Source: Ruminococcaceae bacterium UBA3329 (GTDB lineage Bacteria > Bacillota > Clostridia > Oscillospirales > Acutalibacteraceae). Taken from it: 40,310 nucleotides of DNA. The stretch is taken from positions 1 through 40,310 of the forward strand of contig DERX01000071.1 in assembly GCA_002361875.1 (NCBI GenBank), given 5' to 3'. The stretch's first letter is position 1, and every line of letters begins with the position of its first letter. A model generated the notes under the pieces. The model ran no database searches. It was not told the DNA's origin and saw only the letters and a program-made list of their open reading frames with translations. Made by a program: the position numbers and the translations under genes. Of the stretch, positions 14,762 through 22,622 are shown piece after piece.

Positions 14762-15970
14762 ATGTTGGCATTAGAAAAGGCATTTTGCAGAGTTTATCAA
14801 AAGGTATTCTTTGTATTCCAGTGCTTACTTGACTGGTCGGAGCCGCAGCTTCTTACAGGCCCCGGAGCCGTAAAAAAGCTCCCTGCTCTTATTAAGGAAA
14901 AGGGTCTTTCAAAGGTGCTTGTAGTTACCGATAAAGGTCTTACTGGACTCGGACTTCCGAACGGACTTTATGAGGAGCTCCAAAAAGAGGGCATTGGTTA
15001 TGTTGTTTATGACGGTGTTCAGCCGAACCCCACAATCGACAACATTGAAGAGGCAAGACAGATGTATGTCGACAACGGCTGTCAGGGCATTATTGCATTC
15101 GGCGGCGGCTCACCCATGGACTGCGCAAAAATTGCAGGTGCAAGAGTTGTGAAGCCCAACCAGCCGGTTGTTAAAATGCGCGGCGTAATGAAGATTATGA
15201 AAAAGCTTCCTCCGTTCTTTGCTGTTCCCACAACGGCAGGTACAGGCTCTGAAACAACTCTTGCGGCTGTTGTTTCTAACCCTAAAACTCACGAAAAGAA
15301 CGCTTGTAATGACCCGGTTCTCCGTCCGAAGTACGCAGTTCTTGACCCAGAGCTTACAGTAGGTCTTCCGCCTCATATTACATCAACAACAGGTATGGAC
15401 GCACTTACCCATGCAGTTGAGGCTTACATAGGCAAGAGCAATGTTGCGGCTACAAGAAATTATGCCGAAAAGGCAACCGCTTTGATTTTTGCAAACCTTG
15501 AAACCGCTTACAATGACGGCAAGAACATTGAGGCAAGAAACAATATGCTCCTTGCCTCATTCTATGCCGGTATGGCGTTCACACGCGCTTATGTCGGCTA
15601 TGTTCACGCTGTTGCGCACAACCTCGGCGGTCAGTACGGAATCCCCCACGGTCTTGCAAATGCAGTTATTCTTCCCGTTGTGCTTGAGAAATTCGGCAGT
15701 GCAATTTATCCTCAGCTCGCATCTCTCGCTGACATTGCAGGCGTTGCAGGTCAGACAGAAGAAGAAAAAGCAAAGAACTTTATTGCTGAAATCTACGCAA
15801 TGAATGAGAGAATGAACATTCCGAAAGGCTTTGCTCAGATTAAGGAAGAGGACATTCCGATTATTGTTGAGCGTGCGCTCAAAGAAGGCAATCCGCTTTA
15901 TCCCGTTCCCGTAATTTGGGATAAACCCGAAATGACAGAGCTTGTTAAATCTCTTATGATTGCTGAATAA
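14762..15970 (+). CDS. Iron-containing alcohol dehydrogenase
   Basis: This 402-aa group III alcohol dehydrogenase interconverts alcohols and aldehydes with NAD(P)H, typically in fermentation. The N-terminal extension (about 1-25) is hydrophobic. The cofactor region has AFGGGSPMDCAK (about 117-128) and VPTTAGTGSET. The metal-binding region has MDALTHAVEAYIG and HAVAHNLGGQYGIPHG, with His about every 10-14 residues as in the family. The gap to ribF is 34 bp with a GAAAGGG site, so it may be read partly from the upstream operon. A strong terminator follows. The preferred substrate (for example butanol or propanediol) cannot be told. Confidence 0.9.
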   Translation: MLALEKAFCRVYQKVFFVFQCLLDWSEPQLLTGPGAVKKLPALIKEKGLSKVLVVTDKGLTGLGLPNGLYEELQKEGIGYVVYDGVQPNPTIDNIEEARQMYVDNGCQGIIAFGGGSPMDCAKIAGARVVKPNQPVVKMRGVMKIMKKLPPFFAVPTTAGTGSETTLAAVVSNPKTHEKNACNDPVLRPKYAVLDPELTVGLPPHITSTTGMDALTHAVEAYIGKSNVAATRNYAEKATALIFANLETAYNDGKNIEARNNMLLASFYAGMAFTRAYVGYVHAVAHNLGGQYGIPHGLANAVILPVVLEKFGSAIYPQLASLADIAGVAGQTEEEKAKNFIAEIYAMNERMNIPKGFAQIKEEDIPIIVERALKEGNPLYPVPVIWDKPEMTELVKSLMIAE

Positions 15971-15994
15971 TAAAAATTAAGAATTACAAAGAGC

Positions 15995-16038
15995 AACCCG
16001 CTTACAGCTTTAAAACCGTAAGCGGGTTATTTTTTTAT
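15995..16038 (+). terminator. Intrinsic terminator of the alcohol dehydrogenase gene
   Basis: AACCCGCTTAC pairs perfectly with GTAAGCGGGTT (11 bp, 12-base loop) and is followed by ATTTTTTTAT. Confidence 0.92.
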
Positions 16039-16054
16039 AAATTATTCTGTGACA

Positions 16055-16138
16055 GTAGGGGTTGACGACTCGGCAACCCGAAATAAATTTGTAATTTATT
16101 ATTTGTTATCAGGGTATGCCGAGGTCGGCATACCCTAC
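16055..16138. repeat. GTAGGG/CCCTAC two-hairpin repeat element, copy 1
   Basis: The element begins GTAGGGG and ends CCCTAC. Its left arm folds as GGGTTG/CAACCC. Its right arm folds as GGGTATGCCGA/TCGGCATACCC, an 11-bp perfect stem with a 2-base turn. The same plan, with different but still paired arm sequences, recurs at 22494-22568. It fills the gap between two convergent genes. Confidence 0.7.
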
Positions 16139-16146
16139 AAAAAGAG

Positions 16147-18240
16147 CTATAAGTCGACTTCGCTGACTGCTGAATTTGACGTCATATCAAATGAGGTAAG
16201 CTTTGTTTGCCAAATAATATCCGAACTCTTGTTACCGTCGATAAATTCAGTTGAATATGCATAGAAATAATTACCGATATATGTTCCGCCTTGAATTGTC
16301 GTTGTATCATTGCCTACCTCATACCGTGCAACTTCGGTAACGGCACCGTTTACTACACTGTAGCGGATAAATATTTGATTGATAGCGTAAATCTTACCGT
16401 ATTTTCTGTTGTATATTCTGCTGTAATCCTCTACGCTGAACGGGATTGCAAATTCTCCGTTCGGAAGATTTACAAATGACTTATAGGAATATGACACATC
16501 GCTTGAAACATAATTGTTTTCATTTCCTACCTTAACCGAGGACAGCTCTTTCGGATTTTTCGGGTCGCTTACCGAAAAAAGCGACACCTTCATATTGCCG
16601 TTAGTTCCGTTTTCGTCACCGTCATCTCCTACTCCCACAAGCATTCCGCCTCCTACAGGGTGCAAATAACTCGAAAATCCCGGCAATTTTAATTCGCCCT
16701 CAATTTTCGGATTTTGGGGGTCAGAAAGATTTATCACAAACAGCGGGTCAGTCTGACGGAATGTTACAACATAAGCGTAATCACCGATATATCTCGCCGA
16801 GCGAATTTGCTCGTCTTTTGCAAAGCTGTCAATAATTCCCGTTTGGTTCATATTTGAATCGAAAATATAAAGCTTATTCGTTTCACCGAGATAAGTCATA
16901 ATTGCGTCTTTGCCGCTCCCATTTTGCTTCGTTTCGGTGCAGGTAGTTGCAATCCTGAAATATCCGCCGTATTCGCTCATTGAAAGGTTATCGTTGAGCC
17001 GCCCTTCAGCAGTCGCTCTCGCTTTATAGCTTACGCCGTTTTCGGTAAATCCAAATTTCAGGATATTAAGGTACGAATTGCATTTTTCACTGTCATATCT
17101 TTCTTCTGCAATATAAAAACTGTCTTCCGTTGCATAAACATTAGTCGGATTTCCGAAAATTGCCGAAGAATCTGTTTTTTCCGCATTTTGAACATCAAAG
17201 GTGCATATAACTGCATAAGCAGGTGTTTGTGTACCGTTCACAAGTGTTATTTTATTCGCGGGAACTCGCTCCTTACTGCCGTTTACCGATGTTTCGGGGA
17301 TACACGTATCCTTGTAATCCTTTGCAAAAAGGTCAACTGCGTAAGATGATACAAGATAAATTTTGCCGTCGCGAAGTCTGCTTGATGTAAAGTCGCCTGA
17401 CTGCGAAAAGCTTGAAATAAGCGTTGCTTTTTCGGGAGCCGAAACATCATAAAAATTGATTTTTGTGTCGGAGCACACCCACACTGCACAGCATCCGCCG
17501 CGGAAAACAGCATCATAAGTTACCGTATCATTATACGATGTAGGCTGCTTTGAATAGTCGTATTCGGAATAAACCACCGCCAAGGTATTACCGGTCAAAT
17601 ACATTTCCTGAATATGCACATTTCCGCTGAAGGCTATTTCGGAAAGCTTCTGCATTTTTCCGCTGTCAGCCTTTACAACATATACACATTTATTTTCCCT
17701 GTCAGCAAGGTAAATATTTTTTCCGTCGGTTTTAATAATATCGCCCTCGTCAATATTTTCTTCCTGCGTGTTCGTTGTGCCGAAGGAATTCTTGTCCTGA
17801 GCAGCACCGTTTACTGCTCCTTCCAAATAGGCACCGCTTTCGGGAAGGGCAGAGTCCGCCGAAGTACCGTATCCTATGTTTTTGTCAAAAAATGCTTCTC
17901 TGTTTTCTTTGACAGCTGCATTTTTCATAGCGTTAAGCCTTGAATAAATTTCATCGTAATTTTCGTTTTCGGAAATACTGATATTCTTTTCATTTATATG
18001 CGAAGACGGTTTCGGCTTTTGGATGCTTCGCTGTCTGTAAATCAAAGTACCGCTCAAAACAATTGCAAAGGCAGCCGCAACCGCAACAAATTTATATACT
18101 GTCTGCTGTCTTTTTCGTTTAGTAAGAGTTGGCACATGCTCGTCATTTTCAAGCATTTTTACAATATTTTCTTTTGAAAGAGACGGCGGCGTTTGAGCTT
18201 TAATATTATCGTTTATATATTTTTCTGTATCTTTTTTCAT
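16147..18240 (-). CDS. Membrane-anchored beta-propeller protein, possible anti-sigma partner
   Basis: This 697-aa protein fits the group of secreted proteins with a C-terminal beta-propeller distantly related to WD-40 repeats. The first 45 residues are cytoplasmic and charged, followed by one transmembrane helix (about 49-67) and a large outer part. Repeated blades look like KIYLVSSYAVDLF, NKLYIFDSNMN, YIGDYAYVVTFRQTDPLFVINLSD and DPKNPKELSSVKVG. The start codon overlaps the ECF sigma factor stop by one base (TAATG), so the two are cotranslated. By this arrangement the N-terminal tail may hold the sigma factor at the membrane and the propeller may sense something outside. That role is inference. 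Confidence 0.75.
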   Translation of the reverse strand: MKKDTEKYINDNIKAQTPPSLSKENIVKMLENDEHVPTLTKRKRQQTVYKFVAVAAAFAIVLSGTLIYRQRSIQKPKPSSHINEKNISISENENYDEIYSRLNAMKNAAVKENREAFFDKNIGYGTSADSALPESGAYLEGAVNGAAQDKNSFGTTNTQEENIDEGDIIKTDGKNIYLADRENKCVYVVKADSGKMQKLSEIAFSGNVHIQEMYLTGNTLAVVYSEYDYSKQPTSYNDTVTYDAVFRGGCCAVWVCSDTKINFYDVSAPEKATLISSFSQSGDFTSSRLRDGKIYLVSSYAVDLFAKDYKDTCIPETSVNGSKERVPANKITLVNGTQTPAYAVICTFDVQNAEKTDSSAIFGNPTNVYATEDSFYIAEERYDSEKCNSYLNILKFGFTENGVSYKARATAEGRLNDNLSMSEYGGYFRIATTCTETKQNGSGKDAIMTYLGETNKLYIFDSNMNQTGIIDSFAKDEQIRSARYIGDYAYVVTFRQTDPLFVINLSDPQNPKIEGELKLPGFSSYLHPVGGGMLVGVGDDGDENGTNGNMKVSLFSVSDPKNPKELSSVKVGNENNYVSSDVSYSYKSFVNLPNGEFAIPFSVEDYSRIYNRKYGKIYAINQIFIRYSVVNGAVTEVARYEVGNDTTTIQGGTYIGNYFYAYSTEFIDGNKSSDIIWQTKLTSFDMTSNSAVSEVDL

Positions 18241-18731
18241 TACTCTAACTCCTTTCGCATTCTCATAAGTGCTCTTCTTTTCTTTGTGCGCACCGTAACC
18301 GACGGAATGTCAAGAATTTTCGCAATCTCCCCGGAATTAAATCCGCCGACTGCCGACAAAAGGACTATTTCCCGTGATGAGGTGTCAAGTAAATCAAGCG
18401 CTTTTTTCACATCGGCTGAAATAAATTCTTTTGTTTCGCAAGGCAGCGTATCGGGAATTTCGACTGTTTTGGTGCTGAATGTTTTTTTGCATGCATTTGA
18501 AAGTGCAGTAAAGAGGTATGATTTAAATTTTGAGGGGTCATACAAACAGTGTATGCTTTTAAAAACCGACAGCGCCGCCTCCTGAACGGCATCTTCAGCA
18601 TCAGACCTGTTTTTACAAATACTTAAGGCAAAACGGTACATATCATTTGAATAATATTCATACAGTTTTCCGTAAGCCTCTTTATCGCCGCCCTTTGCAT
18701 AAACGGCGAGCTTTAACATTTCATCGGTCAA
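18240..18731 (-). CDS. ECF-type RNA polymerase sigma factor
   Basis: This 163-aa protein (with a TTG start) has sigma region 2 (about 10-75, with MYRFALSICKNRSDAEDAVQ) and region 4 (about 105-160, with SREIVLLSAVGGFNSGEIAKILDIPSVTVRTK). Regions 1 and 3 are missing, as in extracytoplasmic-function sigma factors. I prefer the TTG at 18731, seven bases after GAGGGG; a GTG at 18740 lies on top of that site. It is the first gene of a two-gene operon with the beta-propeller protein. Its targets are unknown. Confidence 0.88.
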   Translation of the reverse strand: MTDEMLKLAVYAKGGDKEAYGKLYEYYSNDMYRFALSICKNRSDAEDAVQEAALSVFKSIHCLYDPSKFKSYLFTALSNACKKTFSTKTVEIPDTLPCETKEFISADVKKALDLLDTSSREIVLLSAVGGFNSGEIAKILDIPSVTVRTKKRRALMRMRKELE

Positions 18732-18755
18732 ACTCGGCACCCCCTCTGCGCTTTC

Positions 18756-18761
18756 ATTATA
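18756..18761 (-). promoter_or_regulatory. -10 element of the ECF sigma operon
   Basis: TATAAT on the - strand. The best -35 candidate, TTGTAT at 18777-18782, is only 15 bases away. A TGAAACA further upstream resembles an ECF -35, so self-activation is possible. The assignment is uncertain. Confidence 0.4.
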
Positions 18762-18800
18762 TTAGAGTAGAAAAAAATACAAAGTGTTTCAAAGAATTTT

Positions 18801-18832
18801 AAAAACCGCTCACATTTTTGCAAGCGGTTTTT
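18801..18832 (-). terminator. Terminator after the zinc-ribbon membrane protein gene
   Basis: AAAAACCGCT pairs with AGCGGTTTTT around a 12-base loop. T follows on both strands, so it could work both ways. It lies 17 bases past the stop at 18850 and separates this gene from the sigma operon. Confidence 0.85.
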
Positions 18833-18849
18833 AAAATAAAATTTGAAAC

Positions 18850-19383
18850 TTAATAGTAATACATATTATGGGCAAATATTACCGCCACTATGCTTATAAA
18901 AAAGCTGAGTATAAGTGCTATTGCATAAAACACAAGATATGATTTAGCAAAATTTTTAAGACTGATGCTTTTATCGCTTCCGAATGCTGTTACAAGAAGC
19001 ATAATAAATCCAATAACAGGCACGCTGAAAAGAAGTGTGTAGCCAATATATTGTCCGATGCTGACAGTCCTGTACTCAGGCGGCAGCATATTTTCATTTA
19101 TGTAACCGTACTGCGGCGAATAAGGCATTTGCGGCTGTGCAGGCTGTGAGTAAACAGGCTGAACAAACGGAGACTGCGGCTGTTGTGCATATGCCGTGTT
19201 CTGCTGTGCAAAATTCGCCTGCCCCGAGGGCGCACCCTTGATATTGTCCTGCATCGGTTGATTTGTATTTACTTCTTCATTTATCTCGCTGTTATCGGTG
19301 CTTTTAAGCAATACCGCTCCGCAGCCCGTGCAAAAAGCCGCATCGTCCGCATTTGCAACGCCGCATTTATCGCATATTTTCAT
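18850..19383 (-). CDS. Zinc-ribbon membrane protein with Gln/Pro-rich linker
   Basis: This 177-aa protein has an N-terminal zinc ribbon with C4, C7, C18 and C21. A Gln/Pro/Tyr-rich disordered linker (about 35-95) and two transmembrane helices (about 112-132 and 147-170) follow. Such proteins are common in Clostridia and have no firm function. The ATG at 19383 is chosen with GAAGG nine bases upstream; a GTG three codons earlier sits directly on that site. It is a single-gene unit with its own promoter and terminator. Confidence 0.75.
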   Translation of the reverse strand: MKICDKCGVANADDAAFCTGCGAVLLKSTDNSEINEEVNTNQPMQDNIKGAPSGQANFAQQNTAYAQQPQSPFVQPVYSQPAQPQMPYSPQYGYINENMLPPEYRTVSIGQYIGYTLLFSVPVIGFIMLLVTAFGSDKSISLKNFAKSYLVFYAIALILSFFISIVAVIFAHNMYYY

Positions 19384-19413
19384 TATTATCACCCTTCATC
19401 ATAAGTTTCTTTT

Positions 19414-19443
19414 ATTATATATGTAACGGTGATAAAATGTCAA
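19414..19443 (-). promoter_or_regulatory. Sigma-A promoter of the zinc-ribbon protein gene
   Basis: On the - strand TTGACA (19438-19443), 18 bases, TATAAT (19414-19419). Both hexamers are consensus. Confidence 0.8.
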
Positions 19444-19448
19444 TATCT

Positions 19449-19826
19449 TTACAATAAAATGTATCCGAGCGCCGCCAAAAGAACTTCATCGGCTCCCTCA
19501 CTTTTCAGCAGCATTATAAGTCCTGTTAAAAGCGCCGCCTCGGGGTCACGCAAAAGCTCATTTAGATTTTTCTTATGATTAAAATTGCTGATTTTATCAA
19601 TCTTTGCTGTTTGCTGTTCCTTTTCCTGATGAAAAGCTGTTTTAAAATCAGGATAAGAATATTTTTCAGGAAATTCAACAGGCAGACTTGTAACTCTTTG
19701 CCTGATTTTTCCGTTTTTTCCCGAATTGCTCATTTTAACCGAATTTTCGTTAGGTGTAAGCGTATTTCGGTTGATAAAATTTGCACGCTCAAAAGCCTGA
19801 CGCTCCAAAAAATCCATATCCGACAT
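19449..19826 (-). CDS. Small conserved-looking protein, third gene of a helical-protein operon
   Basis: I cannot name this 125-aa protein. Its N-terminal half (1-75) is polar and probably loose. Its C-terminus (about 88-125) is a hydrophobic helical block reading NELLRDPEAALLTGLIMLL and then ADEVLLAALGYILL. Endings of this LL/ALxYILL form recur in uncharacterised Clostridia proteins (from memory). It shares one base with the upstream gene's stop (TAATG), so it is translated together with it. Its own promoter is not seen. Confidence 0.65.
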   Translation of the reverse strand: MSDMDFLERQAFERANFINRNTLTPNENSVKMSNSGKNGKIRQRVTSLPVEFPEKYSYPDFKTAFHQEKEQQTAKIDKISNFNHKKNLNELLRDPEAALLTGLIMLLKSEGADEVLLAALGYILL

Positions 19827-20161
19827 TATAACAACCCCCGAAGTTCAGGTAAAATTTGCATTATATGAAGAAATTTTACTGCCTCGTCTGCTCTTCTTTG
19901 TCTGTCAGGTCCGAGTAACGGCTTTAAATGTAAAATAAGTGATATTCTGTCGTCATTGTCATTCATTTTGCTGATAGCCGACATAATAGGCTTTAAACTT
20001 TCCATTGAAAAAGCAGGAGCTGATAAAGATGCATTTTCACTTTGCTCTTCTTTTTTTGCACTGTTTCCCGACATTATAGATGACGCCATACTTTTAAGCC
20101 GTTCCATATCCTCAGGGCTTACCGATGCCAGCAAATTTTCTATATCCGTCATCTCTGTCAC
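19826..20161 (-). CDS. Small helical protein with C-terminal LLGPDRQRRADEAVKFL block, function unknown
   Basis: This 111-aa protein has an N-terminal helix (SPEDMERLKSMASSIMSG), a polar spacer (about 36-50) and a C-terminal block (about 70-111) with SLILHLKPLLGPDRQRRADE and LPELRGLL. The pattern of a hydrophobic helix, a Pro-Asp-Arg turn and a basic helix is one I associate with uncharacterised Clostridia proteins. It starts with GTG overlapping the upstream stop by 4 bp; an ATG three codons later, with AGGTGA before it, is an alternative. It is the middle gene of three. Confidence 0.68.
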   Translation of the reverse strand: MTEMTDIENLLASVSPEDMERLKSMASSIMSGNSAKKEEQSENASLSAPAFSMESLKPIMSAISKMNDNDDRISLILHLKPLLGPDRQRRADEAVKFLHIMQILPELRGLL

Positions 20162-20370
20162 CTGTTTTCTTCTTCCTTTATAATGTCAAATAATGCCTTT
20201 GCACGCTCAGAGCTGAGTATTCTTTTAAGCTCTGCCTCATTGTTCATTACATCGTCAAGTCTTTTTTTCATATCATCCGGTATGCTGTTGAGTAATTCGC
20301 CCTTTGAATGTACCTTTTTCATCTGCCTGATCAGTTCTTCCTGATCTCTGTTAAATTTTGAATAGCTCAT
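20158..20370 (-). CDS. Small helical protein, first gene of the three-gene operon
   Basis: This 70-aa charged protein (MSYSKFNRDQEELIRQMKKV at the start) is predicted to be all helical, has no cysteine, and ends in a block with ILSSERAKALFDIIKEE. It has no membrane part. The ATG at 20370 has GGTGG six bases upstream. It lies back to back with the phosphodiesterase gene. The function is unknown. Confidence 0.65.
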   Translation of the reverse strand: MSYSKFNRDQEELIRQMKKVHSKGELLNSIPDDMKKRLDDVMNNEAELKRILSSERAKALFDIIKEEENR

Positions 20371-20398
20371 TGATTCCACCGCCAATTTATTGTATAAT
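20370..20398 (+). promoter_or_regulatory. Promoter of the phosphodiesterase-nagA operon
   Basis: TTGATT (20370-20375), 17 bases, TATAAT (20393-20398) on the + strand, with the ATG at 20432. It overlaps the start of the divergent helical-protein operon. Confidence 0.7.
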
Positions 20399-20431
20399 TA
20401 ATATATTATATGATTAACTTGGAGTAATATG

Positions 20432-20899
20432 ATGAGAATTCTTGTTCTTTCTGACTCGCACAGAAATAAATTCAACTTATCTCAAGCTATAAAAAATCAG
20501 CTGAATGCTGATATTGTTGTATTTTTAGGCGACGGTGAAGGCGATTTTGACAGTTGCAGAAATCTTATTAAAACTCCGCAAGTTTATGCAGTTCGTGGTA
20601 ACTGTGATTTTTATTCCGCCCTTTCCGATTCACAGATTATTGAAGCAAACGGCGTGCGTGTTTACATAACCCACGGGTATAAGGAGTTTGTTAAGCACGG
20701 AACGGAAAAGCTGTTTGAAACGGCAAGGCAATATGACTGCGCAGTTGCTCTTTACGGGCACACGCATGTGCAAAAATATGAATATATTGACGGAATACAC
20801 CTTTACTGCCCCGGCTCGCTTTCAAACGAGGAATACGGCGTAGTTGACATTACGAACAACGGAATTATGTGTATAAATATGAAATGCAGGTGGGATTAA
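20432..20899 (+). CDS. YfcE/MJ0936-type metallophosphoesterase
   Basis: This 155-aa protein has the calcineurin-like metal sites in order: DSH (8-10), GDGEGD, RGNCD, a His in THGY, and GHTHVQ near residue 110. It fits small phosphodiesterases of the YfcE/MJ0936 family that split model phosphodiesters; the cellular substrate is unknown. The ATG at 20432 has GGAG seven bases upstream; another ATG just before it, at 20429, is four bases from GGAG. nagA starts after one base. Confidence 0.88.
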   Translation: MRILVLSDSHRNKFNLSQAIKNQLNADIVVFLGDGEGDFDSCRNLIKTPQVYAVRGNCDFYSALSDSQIIEANGVRVYITHGYKEFVKHGTEKLFETARQYDCAVALYGHTHVQKYEYIDGIHLYCPGSLSNEEYGVVDITNNGIMCINMKCRWD

Positions 20900-20900
20900 A

Positions 20901-22046
20901 ATGCTTTTAAAAAATGTAAATGCAGTATTTGAAAACGAGATTAAAAAATGCAATGTCCTGATTGACGGCGGCAAAATTGTGAAGATTGCACAGGGCGAAA
21001 TTTCTGACAGCGAAATTATCGACTGTGATAATCTTTATCTGTCGCCGGGCTTTATCGACTTGCATGTTCACGGCGGCGGCGGATATTCATTTATGGACAA
21101 AGACCCAGAGAAAATAAAAAAAGCCGCCTTAGCACATACTCTTCACGGCACAACGGGCATTTTGCCGACTATGCTCTCCTCGCCCGAAAATGTGCTTATC
21201 GACTGTGCAGACAGAATCGAAGATGTTTCACAGAATTTTACCGACTCAAATATTTTGGGCGTTCATTTTGAAGGTCCGCACCTTTCCCCTGCAATGAGCG
21301 GCGCGCAAAGTGACGATGCAATTTTCCCCGTAAACATAAATTCGCCGCTTTTATCAGTGGAAAATCTTAAAATGATTACTATGGCGCCCGAGTTACAAAA
21401 CGCACACACACTTGCAAAGAAGTTTGCTGAAAAAGGTGTTACGGTCGCTGTCGGGCATACAAATGCTACATTTGACGAAACCGAAGAAGCGGCAGACAAC
21501 GGATTTTCGGATTTCACCCATATTTACAATGCAAGCACATCTACTCACAAGGAAGGTGCGTTCCGTGTGGCAGGCGCAGTTGAATCCGCCCTTACCAATG
21601 ACAAATACACCGTGCAGGTTATCGGCGATTTACGCCATTTACCTTTGGGGCTTATCCGCCTGATTTACAAATGCAAGGGCGCTGACAAAGCGTATTTCAT
21701 AACAGACGGGCTTGAATTTTCCGCCGCCGATTTAGCTGACGGAGAGAGAGTAATACAGTTAAACGGCGTGCCCGCGGTGTTCAAAGACGGCGTTATGATG
21801 ACGGGTGACTGCTCACGCCTTGCAGGCAGTGCATCGTCAATGGATACAATACTCCGAAATGCCGTTAAATCTGTGGGTATTCCGCTTACCGACGCTGTAA
21901 AAATGGTGTCGTCAACCCCTGCAAGGGTAATCGGCATAGACAATAAAAAGGGTTATATCAAAGAAAACTTTGACGCAGACCTCGTCCTTTTCGATGAAAA
22001 TATAAGCATTAAAAAGGTTATGGTAAACGGAAAGTTTGTCAAATAA
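20901..22046 (+). CDS. nagA: N-acetylglucosamine-6-phosphate deacetylase
   Basis: This 381-aa amidohydrolase turns GlcNAc-6-phosphate into glucosamine-6-phosphate, feeding amino-sugar use and wall recycling. Metal and substrate sites are visible: HVHGGGGYSF (about 54-63), FEGPHLSP with the metal Glu, VGHTNATFDE, FTHIYNAST, and the catalytic Asp in ITDGLEFS. The length is normal. No nagB or nagE is in the window. It follows the phosphodiesterase gene directly and is probably cotranscribed. Confidence 0.93.
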   Translation: MLLKNVNAVFENEIKKCNVLIDGGKIVKIAQGEISDSEIIDCDNLYLSPGFIDLHVHGGGGYSFMDKDPEKIKKAALAHTLHGTTGILPTMLSSPENVLIDCADRIEDVSQNFTDSNILGVHFEGPHLSPAMSGAQSDDAIFPVNINSPLLSVENLKMITMAPELQNAHTLAKKFAEKGVTVAVGHTNATFDETEEAADNGFSDFTHIYNASTSTHKEGAFRVAGAVESALTNDKYTVQVIGDLRHLPLGLIRLIYKCKGADKAYFITDGLEFSAADLADGERVIQLNGVPAVFKDGVMMTGDCSRLAGSASSMDTILRNAVKSVGIPLTDAVKMVSSTPARVIGIDNKKGYIKENFDADLVLFDENISIKKVMVNGKFVK

Positions 22047-22058
22047 GGAGCAAATTTT

Positions 22059-22345
22059 ATGACAGTTTATGACCTTAACAATAAGGAATTAAAGAAAGAA
22101 TTTCGTAAATTCGGCAAAACTACATTCGGCAAGGTTGTATTTTGCCTTGCTTACGCAATCCCCTTGTTTCTCTGATTATATCAGTTGAAGTGTTTATTTT
22201 TTCAAGATTGTACCGTGAATATGCTTGGTTTTATAAACCTGCATTTATTATTGCACTGGTTATATGCTTTGTTTCATTCATACTGGGATCCAGATATTTT
22301 TACAAGGAATTTCGCAAATTTTTTGAAACAACGCATAAGGAATAA
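22059..22345 (+). pseudogene. Frameshifted small two-helix membrane protein gene
   Basis: An ATG at 22059 with GGAG upstream opens a frame that stops at 22173-22175 (38 codons, beginning MTVYDLNNKELKKEFRKFGK). A second frame, shifted by -1, is open from 22142 to 22345 and ends in FYKEFRKFFETTHKE. Joined, they would give a protein of about 95 aa with two transmembrane helices, the first across the shift point near CCCCTTGTTTCTCTG. A one-base deletion, or a sequencing error, is the simplest reading. The function is unknown. Confidence 0.6.
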
Positions 22346-22358
22346 TTGGAAAAAGTAA

Positions 22359-22378
22359 GGCGTGGGCTTGCTCACGCC
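22359..22378 (+). terminator. Hairpin after the frameshifted gene
   Basis: GGCGTG pairs with CACGCC, with extra GC pairing inside, followed by GATATTTTAT. It is a plausible but weak terminator for the nagA transcript. Confidence 0.45.
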
Positions 22379-22409
22379 GATATTTTATACCCAATGTGAA
22401 TATGATTTT

Positions 22410-22475
22410 GTAGGGACAGGCTTCCATGCCTGTCCGTTTTTTGTATACCCACCCTGTACGCCCTACACTGTAATT
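22410..22475. repeat. GTAGGG/CCCTAC repeat element, diverged copy
   Basis: This copy starts GTAGGGACAGG and ends GCCCTAC. Its left hairpin is GGACAGG/CCTGTCC. The right arm no longer folds well. It stands 18 bases before a better-kept copy. Confidence 0.55.
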
Positions 22476-22493
22476 ACACAATAATATCAAAAA

Positions 22494-22568
22494 GTAGGGG
22501 CTGATGCCCTCATCAGCCCGTGATATTATCCGTATTTTTCATGGGACGATGTGGGCATCGTCCCCTAC
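22494..22568. repeat. GTAGGG/CCCTAC two-hairpin repeat element, copy 2
   Basis: The left hairpin GGGCTGAT/ATCAGCCC and the right hairpin GGGACGAT/ATCGTCCC lie between GTAGGGG and CCCCTAC ends. The plan equals that of 16055-16138 while the stem bases differ, so pairing is kept by matched changes. Confidence 0.7.
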
Positions 22569-22578
22569 AACTTTCTCA

Positions 22579-22599
22579 GTCAAAATCAAAGATTTTGAC
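22579..22599. repeat. Perfect 9-bp palindrome hairpin in repeat cluster
   Basis: GTCAAAATC and GATTTTGAC flank AAA. It follows CTTTCTCA and precedes AGTTCCCTCGTCAGAAGGAGC, a layout I associate with another intergenic repeat family of Clostridia. It forms the right end of the gene-free stretch 22346-22717, which otherwise holds only repeats and a terminator. Confidence 0.45.
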
Positions 22600-22622
22600 A
22601 GTTCCCTCGTCAGAAGGAGCGA

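Noticed and set aside
18756..18787. Clear ECF-type autoregulated promoter
   Set aside because: TGAAACA is present, but spacing and the -10 do not give a firm ECF match, so only the TATAAT was listed.
22142..22175. Programmed -1 frameshift
   Set aside because: No canonical slippery heptamer in the right frame and no clear downstream stem were found. A deletion or base-call error is simpler.
16055..22599. CRISPR array
   Set aside because: The repeats are few, imperfect and far apart, with no regular spacers and no cas genes.
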